Assembly: GCF_000165425.1 (NCBI RefSeq)
Contig: NW_001799588.1
Location: forward strand, 128,920 to 192,919
Direction of reading: 5' to 3'
DNA: 64,000 nucleotides
From: Paramecium tetraurelia
Taxonomy: Eukaryota; Ciliophora; Oligohymenophorea; Peniculida; Parameciidae
The notes beneath the pieces were generated by a model that saw only the letters and a list, made by a program, of their open reading frames with translations, did not search any database and was not told where the DNA came from. The translations under genes and the position numbers were made by a program. Below, piece after piece: positions 38,641 through 49,826 of this stretch (its first letter is position 1; every line of letters starts with the position of its first letter).

Positions 38641-41600
38641 TCATAATATTTAAAATCCAACATATGTTCTTAGTAGCCATTTTATTACTTCAGCTATAGT
38701 TAGCAAAAGCAAACAAAATGGAAGGCCTGCTGAACCTAATAATTCCCAAGGCATATTAACTGTCTAAAAAACCTATTAAATTCCTGGAACATAAACAATA
38801 ATTGGTAATATAATTAATGATATCGTTAATCCATATAAGGCTAAAGTATTAATTCGAGTAGAATTATAAGATTTAACTAGAGTTCTTAATGCAAAGTAAT
38901 TGATACTATTATAAGTAATTATTTTTACCATTACGATAATACCAAGACTATATAGAAGGATGTCGATGCATATTCACTTGATTTGGCAGTATAACAGTAT
39001 TAAGAGTTGCTTAAACAATTAGGGTACTCATATTTTGTATTCCAGCAGTCAGTTAAATACCCATTTTGTTTTTACATATCTGAACAGGTGCCACATTCAA
39101 CAAATATTAACCTCTGATCAATAGTATTATTAGGAGAACTCCATTGATAATTCTACATCTCACCATAATATTAGCAATTATCCTGTAGATTTGAATTACC
39201 TAGAGTATTACTTTATGGATTATAAATATCTTGATCGCCAACAGGATAGGCACTAGCAAATCTTGTGAAATAGAGATTCTATAAATTAAACCCAAAATAA
39301 CGATAAGCACTGAAACTTGCCATAAGTCCTCCACCTGCCTCAATACAACCAATAATCAAAATAGCAAAGAGGAAGAGATTGGTTCTATTGGGAATTCTGT
39401 ATTCTAACTCTTCTCTAGCTAAACTGATTCCAAGAATCAAATCAACGGAAATGCTAGTTAATAACATAAGGTTTTGTGAAAAGGGTAAGGGAGTTCCGAG
39501 AAAACAATAGACGAATAAAGCTAAGATCATGGCTGTATTTGATGATAAACAAAGCATAATAGATTTAGTAACATTATTGACTGCTCTTTTTGCTTCCAAT
39601 ATTGCTTAATAGCTATCAAGAAAAGTTTATTTACTGGAAGTAAGGATCAAATCACTAGAATTGATAATCATTTGTAATGATCCATGTTTTTTACTGATAC
39701 TGATGTCAGCCTATCTAAATGCTCCTAAATCAGTTAATCCTTCTCCAGTGATGGCAACTCTATAATTTAATTGTTATAGAGCCTTGACAATGCTTAATTT
39801 CTGTTCTGGGGATGTTCGAGCAAATACGATTTCTTATTAGGAACACCAATTTCCTAATTTGTTTTCAACAGAACTTAATCTAGTAACTTCCTATTGATCA
39901 TCGACATGTAGATACAACTAATGACCTTCTATGATGGTTGGATTACTGTAATTCCCTGTATTTTTGCATATGACTCTTGCAGTTTCTGGGTGTTCTCCAG
40001 TGATGATCACGACCTTAATATTTTATTGTGATAGTTTCTCTAGGATAGGAGTAGCTTATTCATTGAGACTGTTGTTTAAATACAAAGTGCCTAAATAGAT
40101 GAAGTTTTATTTGTTGAATTCATAATCATTTTCATTAATTTTCAAATCTTATTCGTTTTCAATTTCTAAATAAGCGAATCCTATGCTTCTAAGTCCCTTT
40201 GAACATTAATTCACTAATTAATCATTAAATAATTGAGTCTATTTGATATCAATCTTGCCAAATAGAGTCTTATTACAGTAACTCCATATTACTTCAGGAG
40301 CTCCCTTGATGTAAACAAAATATTTGTTTCCCTATTCCACAATAGATAATGAATATTTCTTGCTGCTATTGAATGGCAAACGATATTGAATGCCATTCAC
40401 ATAGTATTTAGTATTTTTAATTAAACCATCAGTATCCTCATCTTTAAAACAATCCATTATGCTCTTTTCTGTTCCATCCAAATTTCCATGATTACAAGTC
40501 AGTATTGCACAATACTGGAGGTGAACAGAGTTTAATCCACGACATTCATATGATAGTTACTTACAATCATTGAATGAATTGAATGTGTAATTCTTACTAG
40601 TGATTACTTCATTTAATCCAATACATAAACAATTGATTTCACTTAATCTCTCAATACTTTCAGCATCCTTAATCAAGAATCTAAGTTTGGCTAATCTTCT
40701 AATTGCCATTTAAAATGAGATCGTAACAATCACTAATAATCCAACTGGAACTATTGCAATGATCACTTATTCAACCACTCTAAATCCATATGCAAACACC
40801 TCAGATGTATCCTTTTCAGTCATAACGGCACTCCAAATTATTACCAATACTATCACAAATAATGCTATTAGAGTCATTATTTATTAGAACAAAATCAACT
40901 ATTTCTGCAATAACTTACTCCCCTATCTCTTTTGAATTTAAGCAATCGTAGTACTTGATCCAGTCTTAATTACTACTCCCTTTCCAAATCCACATCTTAT
41001 TAGTGATCCACAAAATATCTATGACCCTTTTATTGCTTAGGTTATATCTTGATTCATCTATATTTATAAATCCGAGGATTCCAATACTCTCATGTCACAA
41101 TAGATTACTAGACCCTCCTTGATTACACAAATATCTCCTGAAACCAGATTCTGAATCAAAAGATGTTATATTTTCCCATCTCTGTATACAGTGATTGTTT
41201 ATTCATTGTCTTTCTCTATTGCATACTAGGATTTCTTTCTTTGTTGATATCCCATCGCAAAAGTTATCGTTATTACTATTAACAATAAACAAGATGTAAT
41301 TATTTCTTCACCACTAAATTCAAGGTTGTTTTGACTTCCATAAATTGCTAAGCTTATCGAAATTATTGTTGCAATAATTAGATCAAAGGCAAATAAATTC
41401 AATTCTTTTATAAACATTTTCCAATCACTTACATCGATTGCTTTTGATTATTATCTTTTCGATGCTTCCTCATTTGAAAGTCCAATACCAAAATTGGTTT
41501 TCAAAAGTCTCTCCAATTAATCCAAAGGACAAAAGTATTCCTGCATTTCTGTGTACTTCTCATACACACTTGGTGCCGGTCTCTCTATTTATTCTTCTTA

Positions 41601-41726
41601 TTCAGCGTAATTTATACTCATTTAGAGTTTAGTCTGGATATCAGGTCCTTTCTCTAGAAACCTAAATTACTCACATTCCTACCTAGGTTTGCATATCAGC
41701 ATATCCTACATTTCGGAATCAGTCAT
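38641..41726 (-). CDS. P-type ATPase relative (Na+/K+-ATPase-like, class IIC) with dead active site and one frame break
   Basis: From ATG 41726 the protein follows the alpha-subunit plan: cytosolic N-terminus, two membrane helices, actuator domain, two helices, large cytosolic loop, then six helices, about 1,028 residues in all. The catalytic motifs are lost. Where DKTGTLT should follow the fourth helix the sequence reads CIGLNEVITS (about 40605-40620). PEGL is PVGL, TGES is absent, and TGDGVNDAPAL is TGEGLTDLGAF (about 39721-39755). KGAPE is kept. Without the Asp no phosphoenzyme can form. In addition the frame shifts by one base near 38945-38951, between a helix ending TSFYI and the next part GIIVMVKIITYNS; no intron fits. 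It may be a retained pseudoenzyme with a sequencing indel, or an early pseudogene. Confidence 0.85.
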
Positions 41727-42169
41727 CTTCTATTTATTAACTAAAATATATTAAATTTTGGATTTTATATGGAACACAGAAGTATCTAAAATCAAAAGAT
41801 TAATATTTATGTGATCATTCTTCAACAATTAACTAAATTTATGATGTATTACATTACAAATATCAATTATTGTAATGTATCACAATACATAATCAAACTT
41901 CTAGTGTTATTTATTACAATTACAATAATACTGGCGTATTAAATTGAATAGATGTAATTATTTTACATATATTGTTTGGATTTTTGATAAACAGAAACCA
42001 TTTAAATAAGATCTATAATAGATAATATATGAAATATATTTAATGGGAGAAATAAAATAGTTTATTGATAACGATATTTTAAATTATCATTAAAATGGAA
42101 AAAAACTAAGATTAATAAGAAATAAGGCATCTTAGAATGCTGGTATTTAATAATAGGATATTAAATTAC
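41727..42169. other. AT-rich intergenic region
   Basis: About 440 bp holding the ATPase upstream region and the 3' flank of the next minus-strand gene. A short imperfect repeat of a TATTACAAT-like word occurs at about 41845-41930. No gene seen. Confidence 0.5.
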
Positions 42170-42798
42170 TCAAATAAATTAATAAATTTCATTAATAGCT
42201 TTAGTAATATTCTGAATTTCATTTGATACATTTGAATAATCTTATTCTAATTTTAAAACTGTTTAGAACTATTTAAATATATTTAATAAATCAGATTCCA
42301 TCTTATCAATCTAAATAGTATTTAATAGAATTATACTTAATCTTTTTGATCTTCATATTCTGTTTATACGTCATGTAAAACTCTAGTCAAGACTGTGCAG
42401 GCATCTTCAACAGATTTGATTCTTTCTTCTTTTTCAGTAAGATCATTCTAAATTTATTCAAATCTCTACGGTATAGCAACTAGAATCTGTTTGCCGGTGT
42501 CAGTTAATTCTGCAATCTATTATTACAAAGATTCAGGAATGACTGGAGTAATGCAAGTTAATTTGTGTATGACATCCTCTAGATTTAAAATTCTTTTTTC
42601 AAGTTCAAACAATTTATCATTACTATTTTGCTACAATTGCAACATTTCTAATTTATTAACCACAGACCACATTTGCTTGAAAGCAAGATCAAAAATTTCA
42701 TAAGTTACATATTAGTCAGGACAAATAGTTTTGAGTTATTCAATTGATAATGATCCATCTGATGAATGGATTCTTTTGGTATTTTTCTTTTAACTCAT
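42170..42798 (-). CDS. Unknown coiled-coil protein (200 aa)
   Basis: One 26-nt intron (42311-42336). The protein begins MSQKKNTKRIHSSDGSLSIE and is then helical throughout, with regions KLEMLQLQQNSNDKLFELEK and ILNLEDVIHKL before a Pro-containing hinge (CITPVIPESL) and a second coiled coil to the end. No domain recognised. Its ATG is 19 bp from that of the divergent acylated-type protein at 42818; the two may be co-regulated. Confidence 0.6.
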
Positions 42799-42817
42799 AA
42801 ATTGAATAATAAATTTT

Positions 42818-43540
42818 ATGGGAAATAATTGTTGTGAATGTTGTATAAAGAAAAATTAAAAAGATAATAACAATGACACAAATGAAAAGGAAATTGAATA
42901 GACAGTGGATTATAAAATATAAAAAGGACCAACTCATATTAACGTTCTACATAAAAATCTACAGGCAAGTAATTGCATTGTATATGTATCCTGTTGCGAT
43001 GATAGAGGGAGAAACTCATAAAATTAATTACTCTAAAAAGTATTTAGATCAATAACGATTAGAATGAATAAGTTGCAGAATAATTGTCGAGAAAGACAAA
43101 TCAAATAGGGCAACTTAGTGAAGTAACAATAGGGAAAGTCTTTTTTTACTTTTTCGTATTACCATTATACTTGGGGGAAGATCAGTAAGTTCTCCTATTA
43201 AAACAACAAATAAAACAATTGGCTTAAACTATTATGGACAAAAATTTGACTGAAATTGCAATCGAAGATATCGGAGTCTAAAGATTTGGCTATCCACGAC
43301 AAGTAAGTGTAGATTAATTATTATAAGCTAGTAGCTAAATTGATCATCGAAACATTTGCCAGTCTATTACATAGGATGGTAAGCTTGAACAGGATAGATT
43401 TTATGATCAATGACTTAAAATCAAAATCATTGTTTGAAGAAGAAATTCAAGCCAGAAGGGAAATTTTAATAAAAGGGGATTCCTTATTGAAGATTGATTA
43501 GACAGATGAGAAATCACTAAAACAGCCTTTGATGGTTTGA
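42818..43540 (+). CDS. Helical protein with N-terminal myristoylation/palmitoylation signal (223 aa)
   Basis: Introns at 42980-43005 and 43303-43327. The N-terminus MGNNCCECCIKKN places Gly at position 2 and several Cys right behind it, the classical signal for N-myristoylation followed by palmitoylation, so membrane attachment is expected. The remainder is helical without a membrane helix, except a possible hydrophobic patch VFFYFFVLPLYLG in the middle. No enzymatic motif is seen. A DHHC palmitoyltransferase gene lies 830 bp downstream on the same strand; a functional link is only a suggestion. Confidence 0.6.
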
Positions 43541-43746
43541 AATATATTATAAAACAATTAGTTTTTATTAATTATTTAATAATTAAAATACTACATGCAT
43601 AATAGAGAGTAGCTTTGAAAGATAATAAACAGTAAGTGCTAATTAAGGTTGCATAAAGAATCAAGAGATGAAGAAATCTTGGAATATAAAGATTTCTCTA
43701 ACTATTAGATGATATTTCTAATTTATTCAGAAGTTTTTAATTGAGA

Positions 43747-44309
43747 ATGAATACGCAATATCTTTTTATTGGAATTATTGATTTGCTCTTTTTCTGCAGT
43801 ATATTAGAATTAAGGGATAGAATTTTCAAAATTTTGGATTCAAAATTTATCTTAAATTGCTAGTTTCAAATAAGGGATGTAAGGAGTTGAAATTATTTAT
43901 ACTCCATTGAGTTCTATAGGAATATCTATTTTTAATAAGTTAAATAGTTTTACACTTTACATAAGATAAATATTTTTATGATTTCATGATTATAAATTGG
44001 CAAGCTTGCAGAATAAGACCATCAAATAACCTAAATTAACTTATAACTCAATTGAATAAAGAGATTCAATTGGTTTGATTAGAGATACTTATGGTGGTAC
44101 AACTCCATTAAGTCCAAATCTTATAAATTTTATATCATTAATTTAGATTTCTAACTGGTGTGATAGCATCCAATTTTCCACATAGAACAATTCCTAATGA
44201 ATTTGTAAATATTCCATAAGGGGACTGTGAAAAAAAAAGATGGAAAATGGGTTATAATAGTTTGAATCAATTTCAATTAATCGGTATATATCGTTTCGAA
44301 TTGTGAGAG
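43747..44309 (+). pseudogene. Probable decayed gene with signal peptide, family unknown
   Basis: A start like a signal peptide (MNTQYLFIGIIDLLFFC) at 43747 is followed, after a possible 22-nt intron, by protein-like sequence (FWIQNLSQIASFKQGMQG, YTPLSSIGISIFNKL). A TGA then interrupts the same frame near 43978, after which it reopens with RDSIGLIRDTYGGTTPLSP. A further shift is needed to reach FPHRTIPNEFVNIPQGD and RWKMGYNSLNQFQLIG. No set of introns of usual length that I could find closes the frame. I cannot name the family. The stretch 43541-43746 is AT-rich and empty. Confidence 0.4.
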
Positions 44310-44370
44310 AAAGGATTCTTGAAAATCAAATTTTATGCATAAAAATATTATAAAAAATACATTAATTTTA

Positions 44371-45583
44371 ATGCACAATTACCAAGATAATAGTTAAAAA
44401 CTCTTTTATGAATTGTGGAAAACTGGTAACAGAGTGTTGTGTTAAGGAAAGATATTGGTTGGGTAAATAGTAATTTTATCAAAAGTTCCGAAAATCATAA
44501 ATTTATTGCCTCTCTTGTTCTAATCACAATACCCACAGTTCTGTATTATGTGTTTATGGCACCAGTAATAAAGTATTAATACTTAGGCATTGGTTCAAAG
44601 AGACCAAGTTGTTTAGGTGGTTATTTTTGCAATTCTGAATTGCCTTGTTTATATTTTGATCACAATTACAGTTCTAATGGATCCAGGAATCATCCCTAAA
44701 ATAGTACTTATTGAAATATTAGCAGACAACAAATTATGAAATGGATGAATAGCTAATTTTAATTCCTTAAAAATATTTAAAAGTTGATCCTTAAGTATTA
44801 TTTGAATCAAAAACCCTATAAGTGAAGGGGCATCAATTTAAATTGAAGTTTTGTAACACTTGTAATAACGAAATTAATAATTTCTAGGTGCAATATATAG
44901 ACCCCCTCGAGCTTCACATTGTCCTGCATGTGATAATTGTGTGTTGAGATTCGATCATCATTGTCCATGGGTAGGAGCATGTGTTGGAAGAAGGAACTAT
45001 ATTTATTTTTATCTTTTTATCTTCTTTCTCTCTGCTACCATGATTTATGTTTTTTCTACCTGTCTTGCATATATCTTTGGAGATATGGACGATGACAAGG
45101 ATAAAGGGGAACAGATAATCTCAACATTATCGAGAAACCCATATTCATTAGCCTTAGCAATATATTGTTTCGTTGTAAATTAATAAGAATTAACCAGTTT
45201 TCATTTTTTGTTGTCGGCTTGTGGGGATTCCATACATTTTTAGTTATAACTAATATGACGACGAATGAGTATCTAAAGAAACATTGGGTTATTCAAAGTA
45301 AGAATCCATTCAGAAGGTAATGCAAATATCAATAGAATAGAAAGAATATCTTTAAAAATATATAACATGTCCTAGCTTGTATTAGAGATGTCAAGTTTTT
45401 AGAGCTCCGCTAATTTGTATTCGATCCCAAAAGTTATAATTAGGTATTATCAAATTATTCAACAAGCCCATGACATAAAATCAAATGAATGAAATTGAAA
45501 ATTTAAATGCAGTTGAAGATAATCAAAACAATGTAGCCAGAAGATAGTCCAAGTAAACTGTTGATCATGTGGAAGAGCAATGA
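44371..45583 (+). CDS. DHHC-type palmitoyl acyltransferase (357 aa)
   Basis: Six introns (44463-44485, 44565-44586, 44704-44725, 44862-44887, 45175-45197, 45444-45466). Four membrane helices are visible: [56 protein letters not shown] and [17 protein letters not shown]. The Cys-rich domain between the second and third reads CNTC...[18 protein letters not shown] followed by [15 protein letters not shown], with the catalytic DHHC intact. The TTxE motif is present as TTNEYLKK after the fourth helix. Known: S-acylation of Cys near membranes, at Golgi or plasma membrane. The C-terminal tail is Asn/Gln-rich. The third intron could also be read as 19 nt without changing frame. Confidence 0.92.
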
Positions 45584-45734
45584 ATATTCAAACTCTTAAT
45601 ATTTTAATCCATTTGAAAATCAATTCCTTTCTTTATTGAATTAAAGTATATGACACCAATATTCAATAATCTCATTTAATTTTTAATGTTTCGAGTAAAT
45701 TGATAAATATAAGTGAATTATATCATTTATGTAA

Positions 45735-46312
45735 TCATGGTATCGAAGGCAATTTATATTAGTAAAGTAGCTAACCTTATTATTGTTGAGCAGGAATTTA
45801 GCCGTTAAAAGATTACTAATACTATTTAATTACTCTGCCAACCCTTTTTCTATGACTTTCACTTGCAGTCTGTCGAAATAATTTCTCTTATGTTTTGAAA
45901 TCCTAATTTAACTATTGCCAATACCTTTGCAGTTTTAGGATCAAGCAGAGCAACATTTTGTGAAAAGTCAAGCGGTTATACTTTTTTTAATCTCCATTTT
46001 GGACTTAGATTTGAACTCCCTTGAGTTATTTGAACTCCAAATTATTTGGCTAAAATTCCTTAAGCCCAATCAGATCCATATGGATCTTTTTTCTAAGGAT
46101 GAATAACTGTAGACTATTTTATTTAAAGAAAGATAACTTCTATTTGATCTCCCTTTTGGTTACTCTATTTTTTCCAATTTCTCCGTTTTCAAAGGTTTTT
46201 CCTGGATTTCTTGATTCCCTTAAGACAAATACTCCAAAATAGATAAAGGCTCACAAAGTTGTGCCACGAATAGCGAACTTTAAAAAAATATTTCATCCTT
46301 TTGCTGTTTCAT
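45735..46312 (-). CDS. Unknown basic protein (177 aa)
   Basis: Introns at 46093-46114 (GTC start) and 45903-45924 close the frame. The first half is Glu/Lys-rich (SQGNQEIQEKPLKTEKLEK); the second carries a better-mixed block KKDPYGSDWAQGILAKQFGV and a basic region HRKRVGRVIKQYQQSFNGQ, ending QLLYQYKLPSIP. Family not recognised. The ATG overlaps the TGA of the gene at 46309 as ATGA, an arrangement unusual for a eukaryote. Confidence 0.55.
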
Positions 46313-46824
46313 AATTTAATTATTAAATTCCTAAAGATGAAGTCTGATAATCTTTGATAGAACTGAAGAATTATATTTGATAATTAAATTCTTTAACGCA
46401 ATACGTCTTATAATCTCTTTTCTTAAATATTTCTTTATTGAGTAAGAGGATTATAATATTTTACAAAATAAAAAAATGTTGTTTTATATTTTTCATATAT
46501 TTATGTAATTAAAATAATAAGGATTTGTGTTTAATCTTATATTACCTTGAGCTATATTTAACTTATGCATTTAGAGATTATTCTTTATTTCATCTCATAG
46601 ATTTTCAAAAATTAGTTTTAGATTTTGTCTTGAACTTGAGATACTTGTTACTATCCATGGGTTCTTAACATTCTATGTAAATTTAGCAATTCCATAATTG
46701 TATCATCAAATTCTAGTACTTTTCTTAATTGTTCCTATATAAGATTCTCTCAATTTAGTACTATGGTGTTAAAATTCTCATCTTTTGAGTGTATTGTGTT
46801 TCTGGCGGTTTTGGGGGTTCCCAT
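46309..46824 (-). CDS. Unknown helical protein (162 aa if the whole frame is used)
   Basis: A 27-nt intron (46735-46761), a multiple of three carrying an in-frame TGA, is needed near the start. The first 85 residues (MGTPKTARNTIHSKDEN, then a helical stretch ending KCISQIQLK) look solid. The last half is more A/T-driven (LIILITQIYEKYKTTFFYF, then QQRNIQEKRLQDVLRQRI) and the true stop could lie earlier if an unseen intron exists. No family recognised. It diverges from the gene at 46894 by 69 bp. Confidence 0.45.
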
Positions 46825-46893
46825 ATTAAAATAATTTGAATTACATTGCTATGAGAAACTACTTATAAAATTAAGCATGTATTTAAATAAAAT

Positions 46894-48099
46894 ATGTTCA
46901 ATTATTCAACATCCTATTTTGCGAATTCCAATGAAAAAAACAACTAGTTGAAAGAGAAAATCTATAGTGCTCTTTATTAGTCTCCAAACACATCCTAGTA
47001 TTATTTTTGTTATCCCAATTAGTGATGTTATGAAGTGGATTCCGAGCAATGATATTTCAAATCTCTCTGTGTCGATCGAATAGGAAATCGATAAAATTCT
47101 ATAGGTGGTGCCTCCCTTTCAATTTTAACCTAATAAACAGACCTCCTTTCAAAATTTTTAAACCTAACAATATGTTGATCGACAACCTCTAACAAATTTG
47201 AATTCAAGTTAAACAAAGTATTCTGAAAACATTTGTGAACCTGAAGTACAACAAATCGAATATCCCTAAATGTAAAGCAATTCGAAACAAATGAGAAGAG
47301 AACAACAACCTCCTTCGAAGTAGAATTAATACATTCAGGATTTGATAAATAGATATTAAGAACCTCCGAAAAATGCTTTTTAAGAAGATTACAATAATCC
47401 ATCTAGCAATATTGAGGAGGAGTATGATGTCAATACTCAATAGTCAGTCACTAATAGAGATTCTCGAGATAAAGGAGGCTTAATTAAATAAGGAAAATAC
47501 AAAAGTAATGAATTTTCTAAGTTGACTGAACAATAAACGTGTTTAAATTAAAGCGTTGGTAATTCCTTTATATTAGACACGTTAATTAGTGAAGAAACAA
47601 TCAAATAAACAAATTCAGTAGAAGTTGAAAACTAACCCTTTAACACAAGTTAGAATTGGGCAAAGATGAAGATAAGAAAAGAGGCCAAATAAAACGAAAA
47701 CTATAAAACACAAAACTTTTAAGATCTTCTATATTCCTTACCCTCCTTCTTCATTCATTAGACTGAGGGTGAAATAAAAGTTGACAAATTAAGAGCTTAA
47801 GATAATCAAGAAGGATAGTATTACCAATCCTTTGAACTTACTGTCAATCCATTCAAATTGATTGGACCAATTAATTTTAAAAAGCATCTTAAAATTGTAA
47901 TTTACCATAATATACCAATTAGCATGTGAGATTCAAGAAAGGTTACTAGGGTGTAGTTTATTACGATCGACAATTGTAAAATGTTATTCCACAAAATTAA
48001 GTTGATGGAATAACATTAAAAAATGAACCATTTTTGTTGGCAAATAATTCTGACAAACCCATTAAGGTGATTTGCTGCATAGTTGGAATTAAAAAATGA
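46894..48099 (+). CDS. Unknown Gln/Asn/Pro-rich protein with folded C-terminal domain (384 aa)
   Basis: Introns at 46998-47022 and 47897-47922. The first 250 residues are low-complexity, rich in Asn, Gln, Pro, Glu and Ser. The last 130 residues look folded: a stretch KMKIREAKQNENYKTQNFQD, then FELTVNPFKLIGPINFKKHL, KIHVRFKKGYQGVVYYDRQL and the ending LLANNSDKPIKVICCIVG. This last part has the alternating pattern of a small beta domain. I do not recognise it. Confidence 0.6.
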
Positions 48100-48473
48100 T
48101 ATTTATTAAATCTATAACTAATTTGATTTAGCTTTTATGAATATATTTACTTACTAGAAAAACGATTAATTTGATCTTTGCTTTTAAAAGTCATGGTGGT
48201 ACTCCTAACCAAAATTTATCGATTTATATATGAAGATAGATATTTAATTTAAATAAATCTAAGGAGTGATCTTAAAAGCTTGAATTGAATTTTGAAAAGC
48301 CAAAATTATCTCGGATAATTGTAGAATTAGATATAATTTATGATTTCTTTTGGATTCAATAAATTATTTGAAATAGATAGTAAAGCCTATTGAATGATTA
48401 TAAATAAGGAAAACTTAAACGAAAAGATTAATATGTTAGTGTAAAACGGATTTTATTGTTAATTATAATATAA
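48100..48473. other. AT-rich intergenic region
   Basis: About 370 bp between the unknown gene and the trichocyst matrix protein gene. It would hold the trichocyst gene's promoter; no motif stands out. Confidence 0.5.
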
Positions 48474-49743
48474 ATGTAAAAACCTTTGTTTCTTATATTG
48501 TTGATTGTGGGTTGTATGGCAACTGAATTTGATGATCAATTTGCAGAACTTGAGGAAAGTTAATTTGGATAAACTATCTTATAAACAATTTAGATGGAAA
48601 TGTAAACAGATGATCCAGTTGTTTCTAATTTGGTGGATATTATGCAACATTTACAATAAACATTAGAAAGCGAGTAAAAAAGAGATGATGACAGGATTGT
48701 CAGATTCAAATAAAACTGTGATATTGCTTTAAGCTAATTGACAGAGATTATAAATACTAGTACAGTCTCATCACTTACATTGAAGAGTGACTTGGATTCA
48801 TTGAATCCTCAAAAGGTCTAGGCTGTGGCTAGTTTGGAGAGAAAAAACTTAGAAATTGCAGATTTGAAGGCAGAATTAGATTACTAAACATTGAAAAGAC
48901 AAAAGGAATCAGCAACTTATCAAACAATATTGGATAACCTAGAATAAGCTCTGTTTGGTGTCAATTAAGTTAAGGGATACTTCAACAAATATTTAGATGT
49001 TTTAGTAAAGAACAGAAATAGATTCCAATAACCCTAACCTTCATTCTTACAAGAAGATGCGAGTTTTCAATACAATGATGATGAAGTAGAAGAGGATATT
49101 GACACTAAGGGTATTTCATCATTTGCCCAAGTAGCTCAAAAGGTGAACAAATTGAAGCATCATGTATCAAATATAGATTCATTTTCAGGTTCATTTGGAA
49201 GGTTACAAATCTATGATTGAAATCTTGAGTTAATTGGCTAGCCAAGCTTAAACATCAGCTGATGAACCAAGTCAATGTGAAGTGTTGACAAGAAAAGTGT
49301 TATCCATTCTTAAACAAATTGAGAGTTACATACAATCAGAAAGAATCAGAGAAGATCAAGCTGAGAATTTGAGATAAAGCTCATATGAAGACTTAAGAAC
49401 TTTGTTATCTGACCAATTGGTTAAGGCTAATCAAGACAAAACCTATATGGAAGGTAAATTCAGCTTAATCTTTAGGATTGATTGACTCATTGTCAAATAG
49501 AATTCAATAAGGTAAAAATGAGAAATTTGAAGTGGATTAGAAGATTACAACTAAATCAAAGGAAAAGGAAAATAGAGAAAATGATTGTAGATTGAAGAGA
49601 TAAGAGTATGAAACAGATACTGCAAGCAGGTTCTATTATGATCCTATTTATTTAGAATTAAATAAAGGAGATCTGTCGCAGTTGCTGTAGATCTAATTTC
49701 CTCGAAATTAGGCTAACTCAAGAGGAAATTGTTGGAAAAATGA
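48474..49743 (+). CDS. Trichocyst matrix protein (TMP) family
   Basis: Three introns (49164-49188, 49454-49475, 49630-49655 with GTT start) leave 398 residues. A signal peptide MQKPLFLILLIVGCMA is followed by a propeptide-like acidic region, then two helical, Leu/Gln/Glu-rich halves separated by a disordered acidic linker EDASFQYNDDEVEEDIDTKG, where maturation cleavage is expected. Helical repeats such as LEIADLKAELDYQTLKRQ and the C-terminal RRSVAVAVDLISSKLGQLK match the layout of Paramecium trichocyst matrix proteins. Known: precursors are cleaved in dense-core granules and crystallise; on exocytosis the matrix expands about eightfold. Few Cys are present, as in the family. Confidence 0.85.
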
Positions 49744-49826
49744 TAAGAAATATCAAAAAATAATTATCATCTATTTTTATTTTATTAAAATAAGACTAAT
49801 TCTTTTGTCATTTATAATTTTTATTA

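Noticed and set aside
38365-38733. 122-codon plus-strand frame as a gene
   Set aside because: Composition is A/T-driven and its end overlaps the ATPase coding region; in a one-stop code such frames arise by chance. Mentioned only within the gap entry.
46000-46315. Third minus frame reading like a membrane protein (AFIYFGVFVLRESRNPG)
   Set aside because: It is interrupted by two TGA codons and does not connect to exons on either side, while another frame gives a complete gene. It is kept only as a remark in the findings.
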